Below, piece by piece: positions 16,863 through 33,277 of a stretch of DNA of 64,000 nucleotides. The position numbers and the translations under genes are program-made. The notes under the pieces were generated by a model, which worked only from the letters and a program-made list of their open reading frames with translations, searched no databases and was not told where the DNA came from. Source of the stretch: Haliangium sp050303215. Its GTDB lineage: Bacteria > Myxococcota_A > Polyangia > Haliangiales > Haliangiaceae. Each line of letters starts with the position of its first letter. The first letter of the stretch is position 1. The stretch is from positions 1 through 64,000 of the forward strand of contig NZ_JBNLBH010000038.1 in assembly GCF_050303215.1 (NCBI RefSeq), in the 5' to 3' direction.

Positions 16863-17558
16863 ATGGCGAAGAAGACCCCGGCAAAAGAAGGCTCATCAGG
16901 GACGAAGAAGCGCCGCCGCACCACGGTGTCGCGCAAGGTGATTGGCAAGAAGACCTCCGCGCCATATGAGCGCAAGGCCGGAGAGGAGGGCGAGGACGAC
17001 AAGAAGGGAACCGGCCGCGACGACCCCAAGGCAAAGGCCGACGACGACCTCAAGGCAAAGTTCGACGACGACCCCAAGGCCAAAGCCGACAACGCCCCCA
17101 AGGCAAAGGCCGACGACGACAAGACCACTGCCAGCGCCTTCGGGGCTGGCAAGCCGGACGCGGGCGGTGACGAGCCGGCCCAGGCTGCGACGCCCGCCGA
17201 GGCCGCAGTGGCAGAGGAGCCGGAGGCACCCGCGGCCTTGCCCGACTTCGACGCCACCGCCGAGTTCGCCGATCTGCTGCCACCGCCGGCGATCCAGACC
17301 TGGGATCCCAACGCCGAGGCGCCGCCGCCAGCCAAGGCACCCCCTGGGGACTCGCGCTCTTTCCGGCGCCGGGGCGAGTCCGGCGAGGAGTTCGTGCTCA
17401 TCTATCGCTCCGACTCGTATCTCATCAAGCGCGCCGGCCTGGTTGGTCGCATGGGCACATGGACCGTCCAAGAATACCCTCACATCGGCGCCGCCGCGCA
17501 CGCCTACGCCCAGGAGTGCTCGGAGCTCATGGGGGCCGGCTACCGCGATCTCCGCTAG
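16863..17558 (+). CDS. Charged-repeat protein with WGR-like C-terminal domain
   Basis: 231 residues from the ATG at 16863. The basic N terminus (KKRRRTTVSRKVIGKK) is followed by four imperfect 8-residue units such as DDDPKAKA, then an Ala/Pro/Glu linker. The last 70 residues (FVLIYRSDSYLIKRAG, GRMGTWTVQEYPHIGAAAHA, ELMGAGYRDL) resemble a WGR domain in the order GRxG, aromatic strand, A...A helix, GY. WGR domains often bind nucleic acid ends. The assignment is by eye and tentative. It lies divergent from the pseudokinase and 12 bp before the hydrolase gene. The frame is open upstream to 16710 but without a better start. Confidence 0.65.
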   Translation: MAKKTPAKEGSSGTKKRRRTTVSRKVIGKKTSAPYERKAGEEGEDDKKGTGRDDPKAKADDDLKAKFDDDPKAKADNAPKAKADDDKTTASAFGAGKPDAGGDEPAQAATPAEAAVAEEPEAPAALPDFDATAEFADLLPPPAIQTWDPNAEAPPPAKAPPGDSRSFRRRGESGEEFVLIYRSDSYLIKRAGLVGRMGTWTVQEYPHIGAAAHAYAQECSELMGAGYRDLR

Positions 17559-17570
17559 ACTGGACCCGAG

Positions 17571-18465
17571 GTGTCGGAACGCGTGAAGACCCCATGGCTG
17601 GTTCGCTGGCTCACCGCGGCGCCAGCGCGCTGGCTGGGCCGCTCCAGCGCAGTTCATCAGGACATCGCCAGCGGCAGCCAGGGGCTGTCGTACCTGCGTC
17701 ATTTGGTGCGCGGCAACCGGCTCCGTCGGCGCGCGACCTTCGAGCGAGTGGCCGAGGACACTCGTCCGGTCCTGGTCATCCACGGCTTCCTCGGCACCCG
17801 CGGCTCCATGCTGCCGCTCGAGCATCACCTGGCCGAGGACGGCTTCTGCGTGTTCTCGTTCAACCTCGGGCCGCTCAACATCCGCGACATCCGCCGCTCG
17901 GCCTTCCTCATCCACCGCAAGATCGAGCGCATCCTGTCCCAGACGAGCTGGCAGGAGATCGACATCGTCGCCCACTCGATGGGGGGCCTGATCGCCCTGT
18001 ACTACATCAAGAAGCTGGGTGGACACAGCCGGGTGCGCACCCTGATCAGCCTCGGCACCCCCTACCGCGGCACCTGGGTGGCCCTGGCCGGCGTGGCCAC
18101 GATGGGCCTGCTGTCGACCTCGTCGTGGCAGCTCCTGCCGCGCAGCCGCTTCCTTGACGACCTCCATCGCGGCCCCATTCCCGAGGGCGTCGAGGTGTAC
18201 TCGATCGCGGCCGCCCGGGACTGGCTGTGCCCGCCCAAGGCCACGCGTATGCGCGGGGTCAAGGCCATCACCGTTCCGTTTGGACACTCCGGCCTGGTGG
18301 TGTCGCCCGACGTCTACGAGCGGGTGAAGGGAATCCTTCGCCCCACCGATCGGCTCGGTACCCACGATCGCGAGCAGCGCGTCGATCCGACGAGCGACGC
18401 GCTTGCGCAACCGCGTCCCGGCACAGTAACATCCCCGTCTCTAACCTCGCGAAGAGGCGACGAAA

Positions 18466-18473
<8 letters not shown>
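17571..18473 (+). CDS. Alpha/beta-fold lipase/esterase
   Basis: 300 residues from the GTG at 17571. Lipase-type motifs: oxyanion RPVLVIHGFLGTRGSM (about 62-77), nucleophile elbow IVAHSMGGL (GxSxG) and LISLGTPYRGT. A late FGHSGLVVSP supplies the likely catalytic His. There is no signal peptide, though the N terminus is amphipathic. The family includes bacterial triacylglycerol lipases and PGAP1-like acyl hydrolases; the substrate is not known. Its stop overlaps the next gene's start by 8 bases, so the two are coupled. Confidence 0.85.
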
Positions 18474-19398
<925 letters not shown>

Positions 19399-19410
19399 GC
19401 GGGGCCGCCG

Positions 19411-19516
19411 GCGTAGGCGCCGGCTCAGTGCTCCAGGCTCTCGCCGAATCAGGGCTGCGCGTTGCGCACGACTTCGACGCCGCGTAGGCGCCGGTTCAGA
19501 GCTCCAGGCTCTCGCC
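19411..19516. repeat. Duplicated 3' end of the MBL gene (two 35-bp copies)
   Basis: Bases 19411-19445 and 19482-19516 match at 33 of 35 positions. The second copy holds the last codons and stop of the MBL hydrolase gene (read on the minus strand as GESLEL-stop). The first reads GESLEH-stop, as a relic beyond it. The shared start GCGTAGGCGCCGG can fold with the preceding GCCGGCG and may be part of a terminator between the convergent genes. Confidence 0.7.
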
Positions 19517-20349
19517 CTCGGCCGCCGCGGTGAGCGCGATCGAACCGCCGCCGAGCCGGTCGAGCTCCTGCCGGCATGACGCGGCCAGACGATCGACGTC
19601 GTCGTCGCTGTAGTCCTGATCGTAGTGGAACATGATCAGGTGCTTGACCTCGGCTGACACCGCCGCCAGGGCCGCCTCGGCGTACGAGGAGAAGCCGCGG
19701 TTGCGGCGGGTGGCCTGGTCCTCGATGGTGTACGTGGCGTCGTGCAGCAGCAGGTCGGCGCCGCGGTACAGGTCGAGCATCTCGGCGCTGGGCACGCCCT
19801 CGGGGTAGCCGGCGTCCGACGCGTAGACGAACGACTTGCCGTCCTCCTCCAGGCGGAATGCCAACGCCGTGATGCCGCCGTGCGGGTTGGGCCGCGCGCG
19901 CACCCGGACCCCGCCATCCAGTTCGAAGTAGTTGCCGTGGGCAACGGTGCGAAAATCGATCGCCGCGCCCAGGTTCTTGAGCGTGTACAGGGGCGAGAAG
20001 TGGGGGTTCATCTGCCCCTCCAGGATTCCCTCCAGCATCGACGGCGACTTGGCGTTGCCGTAGACCACGAACCGATTGCCGGGCACGAACACTGGCGGGA
20101 AAAAGGGAAAGCCCTGGATGTGATCCCAGTGCGAATGCGACAGCAAGATGGTGGCCTGCCCCTGCCCCTTGCCGAACTCGGTCGCCATGAGCGCGTTGCC
20201 GAGTTGGGCCAGCCCGGTCCCCATGTCGATGATGATGAGGGCCCCACTGGCGGTGTGGATGGCCACGCAGGCGGTGTTTCCGCCGTAGCGGTTGGTCTCC
20301 GGTCCGGGGGCCGGGATCGAGCCGCGCACGCCCCAGAAGGTGATGCGCA

Positions 20350-20350
<1 letters not shown>
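19496..20350 (-). CDS. MBL-fold metallohydrolase (copy B)
   Basis: 284 residues from the ATG at 20350, which fits the conserved start MRITFWGVRGSIPAPG. The metal motif is HSHWDH (72-77), with a later SDAGYPEG and a C-terminal FHYDQDYSD. The WGVRGSIP...TxRYGGNTxC opening marks the cyclic-phosphodiesterase/RNase Z-like beta-lactamase group, often with a role in nucleotide or tRNA processing; the substrate is not known. Its start shares one base with the stop of the upstream paralogue, so both are translated as one operon. Probably an old tandem duplicate. Confidence 0.85.
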
Positions 20351-21279
<929 letters not shown>

Positions 21280-21681
21280 GCGTCGACGATGCGGATGGAA
21301 GAGCTAGCCACGAACGCACAGGCGGCACCAATACGCGCCCAGACGCCTGAGGTGCAGCCAGACGCCTGCAATGCGGACGGATCTCGACTCTAACATGCCG
21401 AAATCTGGATCTCCACTACCGGGACGAACTCACGTGCCCGGACCATTGGGCGCCGGTCCTACCAAGCATGACATGACGTACATCCACTCAGTGTTGGGAC
21501 AGGCGTGAACTCGAGCTCGATCACCGCTGCCGCATCCGTGCTAACGACGCGTCGCATCATCCGTGAGCGTCCAGGAGTGCTGCCCATCGACCCGCGGGCG
21601 CTTTTGCCAACCCCGGGAAACGTCTATAGGATGCCCCGCGTTCGCAGTCTCTTGAACGAAGCAAAGGATCCACCGATTTCC
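21280..21681. other. 402-bp intergenic region, divergent promoters
   Basis: It lies between the MBL pair (minus) and the porin gene (plus). The porin frame extends upstream without a credible start or signal peptide. A weak sigma70-like pair TTTTGC and TATAGG (21603-21608 and 21625-21630, about 16 bp apart) stands 50 bp before the porin ATG. A pair of arms GGACC and GGTCC near 21436-21456 could be an operator. No gene is seen. Confidence 0.4.
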
Positions 21682-23001
<1,320 letters not shown>

Positions 23002-23013
23002 CGGGAGAGCGCC

Positions 23014-23925
23014 ATGTCGGAGGTTCGCCGCATCATCGGGTTGGGCGAGGTGCTGTGGGATGTGTTCCCCGATCGCCGCTGCCTGGGCGGGGCGCCCGGC
23101 AACGTGGCCTATCACGCCACCGCCCTCGGCGACCGAGGGGCGGTCCTCACCCGGATCGGCGCCGACGCGCTCGGTGACGAGGCCGTCGCCATCCTGTCCC
23201 GACGCGGGGTCGATGTGAGCGCGGTACAGCGCGACCCGGCGCACCCCACCGGCACTGTTCAGGTGCGCATACAAGGAGCCGAGGTCGGCTTCGAGATCGA
23301 CGCCCACGCAGCCTGGGCCCACCCGCACTGGACCCGTGACTGGGAGCAACGTGTGGCCGAGGCCGACGCGATCTGCTTCGGGACTCTCCTGTGTGCCCAA
23401 CCCGACGGTCGGGTCGTGGTCGAGCGCGCGGCCGAGGCCGCGTCCGCCGAGGCCCTGCGCCTGCTCGACCTCAACCTCCGCCCTCCCTTCGACACCGAGC
23501 CCGCCATCGAGACCGCCCTGGCCTGCGCCAACGCAGTCAAGCTCAGCGAAGAAGAGGCCCTGCGCCTGGCCGCCCGGGCCGGTGTCGCCAAAGCCAAGGT
23601 CGACAGCATCGACGCGCTCGCGGCGCACCTCATGGAGCACCGGGGCATGCGTGCGATCGCGGTCACCTACGGCGCCCGCGGCAGCGCGCTGTACACCCCG
23701 GCCGGGTGCGACCGCCAGCCCGGGGTGCCGCTCGGTCCCGGCCTGCGCGCCGACCCCGTGGGTGCCGGCGACGCATTCACCGCCGCCCTGGCCCACCACC
23801 TGGTGCGCCATCACGAGCCCGCCCGCGCGAACCTCGCCGCCAACCGCTACGGCGCGTTCGTGGCCGGTCGCGCCGGCGCCATGCCCGAGGTTCCAGACGA
23901 GCTGCGCCGTGACGTCACCGCTTAG
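23014..23925 (+). CDS. PfkB-family carbohydrate kinase (fructokinase-like)
   Basis: 303 residues. N-terminal IIGLGEVLWDVFPDRR and GGAPGNVAYHATALG are fructokinase-like PfkB motifs, and the C-terminal anion hole and base are in DPVGAGDAFTAAL. It phosphorylates a sugar, most likely fructose, in the cytoplasm. It is 12 bp after the LamB-like porin and probably cotranscribed. It ends 30 bp before the convergent feoB stop. Confidence 0.9.
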   Translation: MSEVRRIIGLGEVLWDVFPDRRCLGGAPGNVAYHATALGDRGAVLTRIGADALGDEAVAILSRRGVDVSAVQRDPAHPTGTVQVRIQGAEVGFEIDAHAAWAHPHWTRDWEQRVAEADAICFGTLLCAQPDGRVVVERAAEAASAEALRLLDLNLRPPFDTEPAIETALACANAVKLSEEEALRLAARAGVAKAKVDSIDALAAHLMEHRGMRAIAVTYGARGSALYTPAGCDRQPGVPLGPGLRADPVGAGDAFTAALAHHLVRHHEPARANLAANRYGAFVAGRAGAMPEVPDELRRDVTA

Positions 23926-23955
23926 GTGACTGGCGGTCCACCAGCAAGACGCCGC

Positions 23956-26120
<2,165 letters not shown>

Positions 26121-26124
<4 letters not shown>

Positions 26125-26345
26125 CGCCGCACCTCGACCAGCCTGGCCTCGTGCTTGCGGATGGACAACCGGCTCTGCCTCACCTCGATCTCCAGCGGAT
26201 CGCCCAGCGGAGCCACGTTGACGACCTTCACCGAGGTCCCGGGGACCAGACCCATCTCGAGCAACCGGCGGCGAAACGAGCGCTGACCACCGACCTGTTC
26301 GACCACCGCGCTCACGTGACGGGGAAGTTGTTCCAAAGAAGGCAT
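26121..26345 (-). CDS. feoA: FeoA-type SH3-like protein
   Basis: 74 residues from the ATG at 26345 (MPSLEQLPRH), which fits the usual FeoA length of about 75; an in-frame ATG at 26390 would add 15 residues and has a better purine stretch before it. The family motif LLEMGLVPGTSVKVVNVAPLG and the following GDPLEIEV are clear. It is needed for FeoB activity at the membrane. The overlap with feoB shows translational coupling. Confidence 0.92.
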
Positions 26346-26401
26346 GTCGAGGGCATTCGTGACATCAACCAGCACTGATTTCCAGCCCATTCCCGCCCTG
26401 A

Positions 26402-27037
26402 TCACCCCAAGGTGCCGATCGCGCGGTAGCTCGTCACCACCACCCCGACCACGGCCGACAGCCACACCGTCAGCGCCGCACCCACAGCCATGAGGAACAC
26501 CAGCGGCGCCACCGCAGCCCCGTGCCGCTTGGGATCCCAGCCCAGGAGCGCCACCATACAGCCCAGCGCCAACATGCAGCCCAGCGCCGCCCAGTGCTCC
26601 TTGACGTCGAACCAGCGTGCGACCTTGGCAGTCTCGCGCGGCAGCTCACCCGCCCGCCGCAACAGCTCGTCGTCGGGCGGCAACGCCACTGTGGGCGCCC
26701 CGGCACCGGCGCTCACGGCCCGATGGTCGGCCTCGGTCCGGAGCCGAGCCTCGGCCCGGGCCCGATACTCGCGCACCACTGCATCGGGCCGCTCCAGGTA
26801 CTCGCTGCGCACCCGCACCTTGTAGACCGGATAGATCAAATTGCCGAGCAGCAAGGTGGTCAGGTGCAGGCCGACGCTGATCACGGCGAACCGCCGCACC
26901 GCCCGCATACGGCGAAACTCCCCTCGGATGAAGCCGCGCATCCACACCACGAGGTGAGTCGAGGCGGCCACCAGAGCGCCGGCAGCGACAGCGTGAACGA
27001 CCAGCAACCAGCGCGCGTGAGCTTCGGCGAAGAGCAT
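26402..27037 (-). CDS. Membrane protein of unknown function
   Basis: 211 residues from the ATG at 27037 (MLFAEAHARWLLVVHAV); the frame runs on upstream to 27208, but that part is AT-rich and lacks the GC bias of genes. Four membrane segments are seen: about 10-30 (LLVVHAVAAGALVAASTHLV), 48-68 (AVISVGLHLTTLLLGNLIY), 145-165 and 175-200. A charged loop with VYKVRVRSEYLERPDAVVRE lies between the second and third. No family is recognised. It is 57 bp upstream of feoA on the same strand, so it may belong to the feo transcript and help in iron uptake; that is inference. Confidence 0.7.
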   Translation of the reverse strand: MLFAEAHARWLLVVHAVAAGALVAASTHLVVWMRGFIRGEFRRMRAVRRFAVISVGLHLTTLLLGNLIYPVYKVRVRSEYLERPDAVVREYRARAEARLRTEADHRAVSAGAGAPTVALPPDDELLRRAGELPRETAKVARWFDVKEHWAALGCMLALGCMVALLGWDPKRHGAAVAPLVFLMAVGAALTVWLSAVVGVVVTSYRAIGTLG

Positions 27038-27542
27038 CGTCCGGAGGTGTATCGCAGTCGCCGCACGGCAGCTACCCGGGCGCCCACGAGGACCCCGCCA
27101 AAGGTGGAAAAACAGACTGATTCCGAGCACTTGCACATCCCGCTCAAAAAACTCATAACTAACTGAAATTAAAGAGTTTTTTATCCCACTCCCGACACGA
27201 TAAGTCATTGACGAGCGAGCATTTCTGCACTACTGTTCAGTAAGAAGAGACGGCGCCTCCGAGCATGTCCGCGGCCGCTCTCGCCCGCCATCATGAGGCG
27301 GGCGGCACCGCCCCGAAGGCAAGCGACACGCTTGCACCGCGTGGGTCGAGCGCGGGCAGCCGGCGTCAGCATGGCGCCATGCCTGGGCTCTCGCCGTCTT
27401 TTCCTTGATGAGCGCTCATTCGAGAGCAAGCGGTTGACGCGGCTGGTGACAGCCAGTTCGCGCCAGCGCAACTCTTCGCGCTGTGGCCGGCCGGCACAGC
27501 GCAAAGAAGTCCCTCGCAACGCACTAGAACCGGAGAAGCAGC
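27038..27542. promoter_or_regulatory. AT-rich divergent regulatory region with 9-bp inverted repeat
   Basis: This 505-bp gap has an AT-rich core unlike the rest of the window. AAAAAACTC (27146-27154) and GAGTTTTTT (27174-27182) are perfect inverted copies 19 bp apart, between divergent genes, so an operator or an extruding hairpin fits better than a terminator. On the plus strand TTGACG (27208-27213) and TACTGT (27231-27236), 17 bp apart, form a good promoter, about 300 bp before the XRE gene. No gene is seen in the rest. Confidence 0.5.
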
Positions 27543-27995
27543 ATGAACGAAGCCCTCGCCAAGACCATCGGTCGGGCCGCGCGCGAAGCGCGCAAGGCCC
27601 TCGCATTGACCCAGGAAGACGCCGCCGAGCGCATCGACGTGAGCCTGGAGTTCTACGCTCGCATCGAGCGTGGCAAGTCGTTGCCCAGCATCGGCACCTT
27701 CACCCGCATCGTCTCCGCCCTCGGCGTGAGCGCCGACACGCTCATCGACAACCGGGTCGTGACCGGCACGGCTCAGGGAGGCTCGTCGGCCTGGGCCCCG
27801 GCCCCGCCGGACGATAGCCCCGAACTGCGCCGGCTGACCCGGCGCCTGCGCAAAGCCCGCCCGGCGACCCTGCGCCTGGTCACCCTGCTGGTCAAGGAGA
27901 TGGAGTCCGCGCCCGTCAACGACGAGGTCGCGTGCGCAGCGGACCCGGGCACGGCCGAAACAGGCCCGTCGTCCGACGACGCCGTGGCCGGCTGA
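27543..27995 (+). CDS. XRE-family transcriptional regulator
   Basis: 150 residues. A Cro/CI-type helix-turn-helix lies at about 8-62 (IGRAAREARKALALTQEDAA, VSLEFYARIERGKSLPS, LGVSADTLI). The tail has an Arg-rich helix (RRLTRRLRKARPATLRLVTLLVKEM) that could mediate dimer formation, then an acidic disordered end. GGAGAAG is 6 bases before the ATG. It is divergent from the membrane protein/feo block, whose shared promoter region it might control. Confidence 0.88.
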   Translation: MNEALAKTIGRAAREARKALALTQEDAAERIDVSLEFYARIERGKSLPSIGTFTRIVSALGVSADTLIDNRVVTGTAQGGSSAWAPAPPDDSPELRRLTRRLRKARPATLRLVTLLVKEMESAPVNDEVACAADPGTAETGPSSDDAVAG

Positions 27996-28150
27996 TACAC
28001 GGCGATCAGCGCCACTCCGGCAGCGAGCGCTCCGCGCTGCGGCGGCCGGCTATGCAACCATCGGTCCGGTGACCGTGTTGGTCACAGGAGCCTCGGGTAA
28101 TCCTCCTGGCGACCGAGGCGACGTGCCCCCACCATCGAGGACCGGTGCGC

Positions 28151-29872
<1,722 letters not shown>

Positions 29873-29961
29873 GTTCTCGATGTCCTCCCCCAAAAGTGGG
29901 TAGGTATGTATCTGGTTATCCAAGCAGCATGGGATCGGGGCAAATTTTTGGCGGGGATTTC

Positions 29962-31194
<1,233 letters not shown>

Positions 31195-31200
31195 CGCGTT

Positions 31201-32157
31201 CTACCTGCTCTGCTCGACTTCGGCGGCAAAGCCCATGGTCACTCGATCGGGGTGGCCGTGCGCGTCCGCGTACGCGATCCGCACCCGGCTCCGCTCGTCG
31301 GCGGACAGCGCCTGCCACGCCAGGTCGAAGGCGCTGAGTCGCGCCCGCAGCATGTCGGCGCTGCCATGGCCAACACGCACGGCCACCGCTGTGTCGTAGG
31401 TGAAGAAAGTGATCCCGCGGCGCGGGTCGACGTGAACCTCGCCCAGGGCGGGCCGAGACGGCCCGTCCTGACTCGGCTGCGCCTGGTACAGCGCGGCCGC
31501 CTCCAGCCCGCGTCGGATCGCCATCTCGGCCAACTCAGGGTCGGCCGCGTAGGCGTCGCGGGTGATGCCCGTGATCACGGGCAGGCCGGCACCATCGCCA
31601 CGCTCGGTGAGCGCGCGGGCGAAGACGTGGCCCTCGGCGTCAGCCAAGTACAGCCCATCCATCTCGACCACGATCGCCGGCTGGTGCTCTTCGATCTCGA
31701 CCACCACCGTGTCGGGCAGGCGCCGTCGCACTGACGCCGACGCCACTCGGGGCTCGGCCTCGACCGCCGCACGCGCTGCTGCCAAATCAAGACTGAACAG
31801 GTTGCTCCCAATCACCTCGGCGTCGGGGTGGGCCTGGTTCACGAGCCCGCGCACGCGCTCCTGTGACAGCGCCGAGGTGCCGTAGACCGCGATGGCCTTG
31901 ACCGCGAAGTGCCCGGAGGCGGTGACCTGCCGATGCCCCCACCAGATCCCGGTACCCACGATCGCGACCGCGACCACCACCGCGAGCACGGGCAGCGCCT
32001 GCACCAGCCATCGCCCACTCCCACGCGCCCCCGCCGCAAGCTCAGCGCGAGTCGGCAACCGCCGCCACAACGGCGCCAGCCGCTTGCGGTTGCGCCGGCT
32101 CCTGGTGGTCCGCCGCCGACGCCTCGGAGGCATGCGTTCGCGCGTGATCGTCACCAT
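31201..32157 (-). CDS. ftsQ: Cell division protein FtsQ
   Basis: 318 residues from the ATG at 32157; Met at 32133 is an alternative start. A highly basic N terminus (PPRRRRRTTRSRRNRKRL) is followed by one membrane helix (LPVLAVVVAVAIVGTGIWWG), then the POTRA domain (VKAIAVYGTSALSQERVRGL...NLFSLDLAAARAAVE...VASASVRRRLPDTVVVEI) and the FtsQ beta domain. It links FtsA/FtsZ to the periplasmic divisome (FtsB, FtsL). Position directly before ftsA supports the name. Confidence 0.93.
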   Translation of the reverse strand: MVTITRERMPPRRRRRTTRSRRNRKRLAPLWRRLPTRAELAAGARGSGRWLVQALPVLAVVVAVAIVGTGIWWGHRQVTASGHFAVKAIAVYGTSALSQERVRGLVNQAHPDAEVIGSNLFSLDLAAARAAVEAEPRVASASVRRRLPDTVVVEIEEHQPAIVVEMDGLYLADAEGHVFARALTERGDGAGLPVITGITRDAYAADPELAEMAIRRGLEAAALYQAQPSQDGPSRPALGEVHVDPRRGITFFTYDTAVAVRVGHGSADMLRARLSAFDLAWQALSADERSRVRIAYADAHGHPDRVTMGFAAEVEQSR

Positions 32158-32261
32158 TCGTGAATAGGCATGGCCGCCCTCCGGGGGCAATTTTTCTGCC
32201 GACTTAGTCGCACTCCCCGCCCACCTTCCCACATTCGTTCAGGTGCGACATGTAGGCAACT

Positions 32262-33062
32262 TCAAGAACCCAACTTCTTGAGCTTGAGCGCCAGCCCCTG
32301 CCGGGTCATGCCCAGGGCCTTGGCGGTCCGGGTACGGTTGCCGCCGTGGCGGGCCAACATCTCGCTGATCACCCGACGCTCGAACTCGCTGACCAGGTCG
32401 CGCAGACCGCCGGTGTCGCCGTCATCGTCCCGCCGGACCGGAGGCAGCACGACGAGGTGATTGCCGGCCTCGACCAGGGGCGGCTCTCGCCGCGACAACA
32501 GGCTGGCCCGAGCCATGCGCCGGGCCGCCGAGATCAACTCGGCAGTCACCGCGGCCTCGCACAAGAGCACGTCGGCGCCATCGCCGCGCTCGTTGCGGGT
32601 CGTGCCCACCCCTTCGGCGGCGAGGATCTCGTCGAGGTGTTCGAGTAGCTCGCGCCCGCCCAGAACCACCGCCTCGATGCGCGGCTCGGCGTGGCCGCCC
32701 GGTGGCCTCCCGATCTGCCCCACCAGCGCGCGCAGTTGGCGGGGATCTACCGGCATCGGCAAAAACCCGGTCACGCTCCCCTGCCCCATCGCCTCGGGCA
32801 GCCCCTGGAGCTCCGAATACGGGCTCATCAGCACCCGCTGTGCCTGGGGCTGAATATGCGCCACCTCGGTCAGCAGTTCGATCCCAGACGGCGGCTCACT
32901 CCGGTGACTGGCGACGACAGCGTCGAAGCGACGAGAGTCGAGCCAACCCAACGCATCGGCTCCGGACGACACCACGCAGGTGTCTACCGTCTCCATCTCG
33001 CGCAGCCAGCGGGCCGGTACGCCGGCGATGGCGTCGACCAACAAAAGTGTTGGTTTCTCCAT
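32262..33062 (-). CDS. Fis-type DNA-binding regulator with degenerate receiver domain
   Basis: 266 residues. Residues 1-120 have a CheY-like layout (TLLLVDAIAGVP, FDAVVASHRSEPPSGIELL, GFLPMPVDPRQL), but the phosphoacceptor Asp position reads Ala-Ser and the conserved Lys of the KP pair is Met, so it should not be phosphorylated in the usual way. A second alpha/beta part follows (about 125-195). The C terminus is a Fis/NtrC-type HTH_8 (EMLARHGGNRTRTAKALGMT, RQGLALKLKKL). It lacks an AAA+ domain. It is upstream of ftsQ on the same strand (105 bp) and divergent from the receiver/PilZ-like gene. Confidence 0.8.
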   Translation of the reverse strand: MEKPTLLLVDAIAGVPARWLREMETVDTCVVSSGADALGWLDSRRFDAVVASHRSEPPSGIELLTEVAHIQPQAQRVLMSPYSELQGLPEAMGQGSVTGFLPMPVDPRQLRALVGQIGRPPGGHAEPRIEAVVLGGRELLEHLDEILAAEGVGTTRNERGDGADVLLCEAAVTAELISAARRMARASLLSRREPPLVEAGNHLVVLPPVRRDDDGDTGGLRDLVSEFERRVISEMLARHGGNRTRTAKALGMTRQGLALKLKKLGS

Positions 33063-33277
33063 GCAAAACCCTTACAATTGGGTCAACGTCGGTGGTCCGG
33101 ACGTCACCGGGCGCAAAGATTTCCGTACAGTCGTAAACAGTGGTTGCGGAGGAGGTCGTGAGGGGGTTATTTAATTACCTGAATTTACTGTACATTAGCC
33201 ATATCTGTCTCGATGCGGCAAGTTTTTGACCTGTACCATGACAATGTAACACAAACCACATTCAAGAGAGTCACAAC
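33063..33277. promoter_or_regulatory. AT-rich divergent promoter region
   Basis: 215 bp between two divergent regulator genes, with an AT-rich middle (33165-33260) in an otherwise GC-rich window. TTGACC (33224-33229) with TAACAC 15 bp on is a weak plus-strand promoter. Near-repeats CTGTACATTAG and CTGTACCATG (about 33188 and 33230) might be binding sites. No small gene is seen. Confidence 0.4.

Noticed and set aside
26346..26465. Longer N terminus for feoA
   Set aside because: Would extend into the upstream membrane protein gene and exceeds the usual FeoA length; the 26390 start remains a minor option.
27293..27817. 174-residue plus-strand frame before the XRE gene
   Set aside because: Overlaps the XRE gene out of frame; composition Arg/Ala-rich without a motif.
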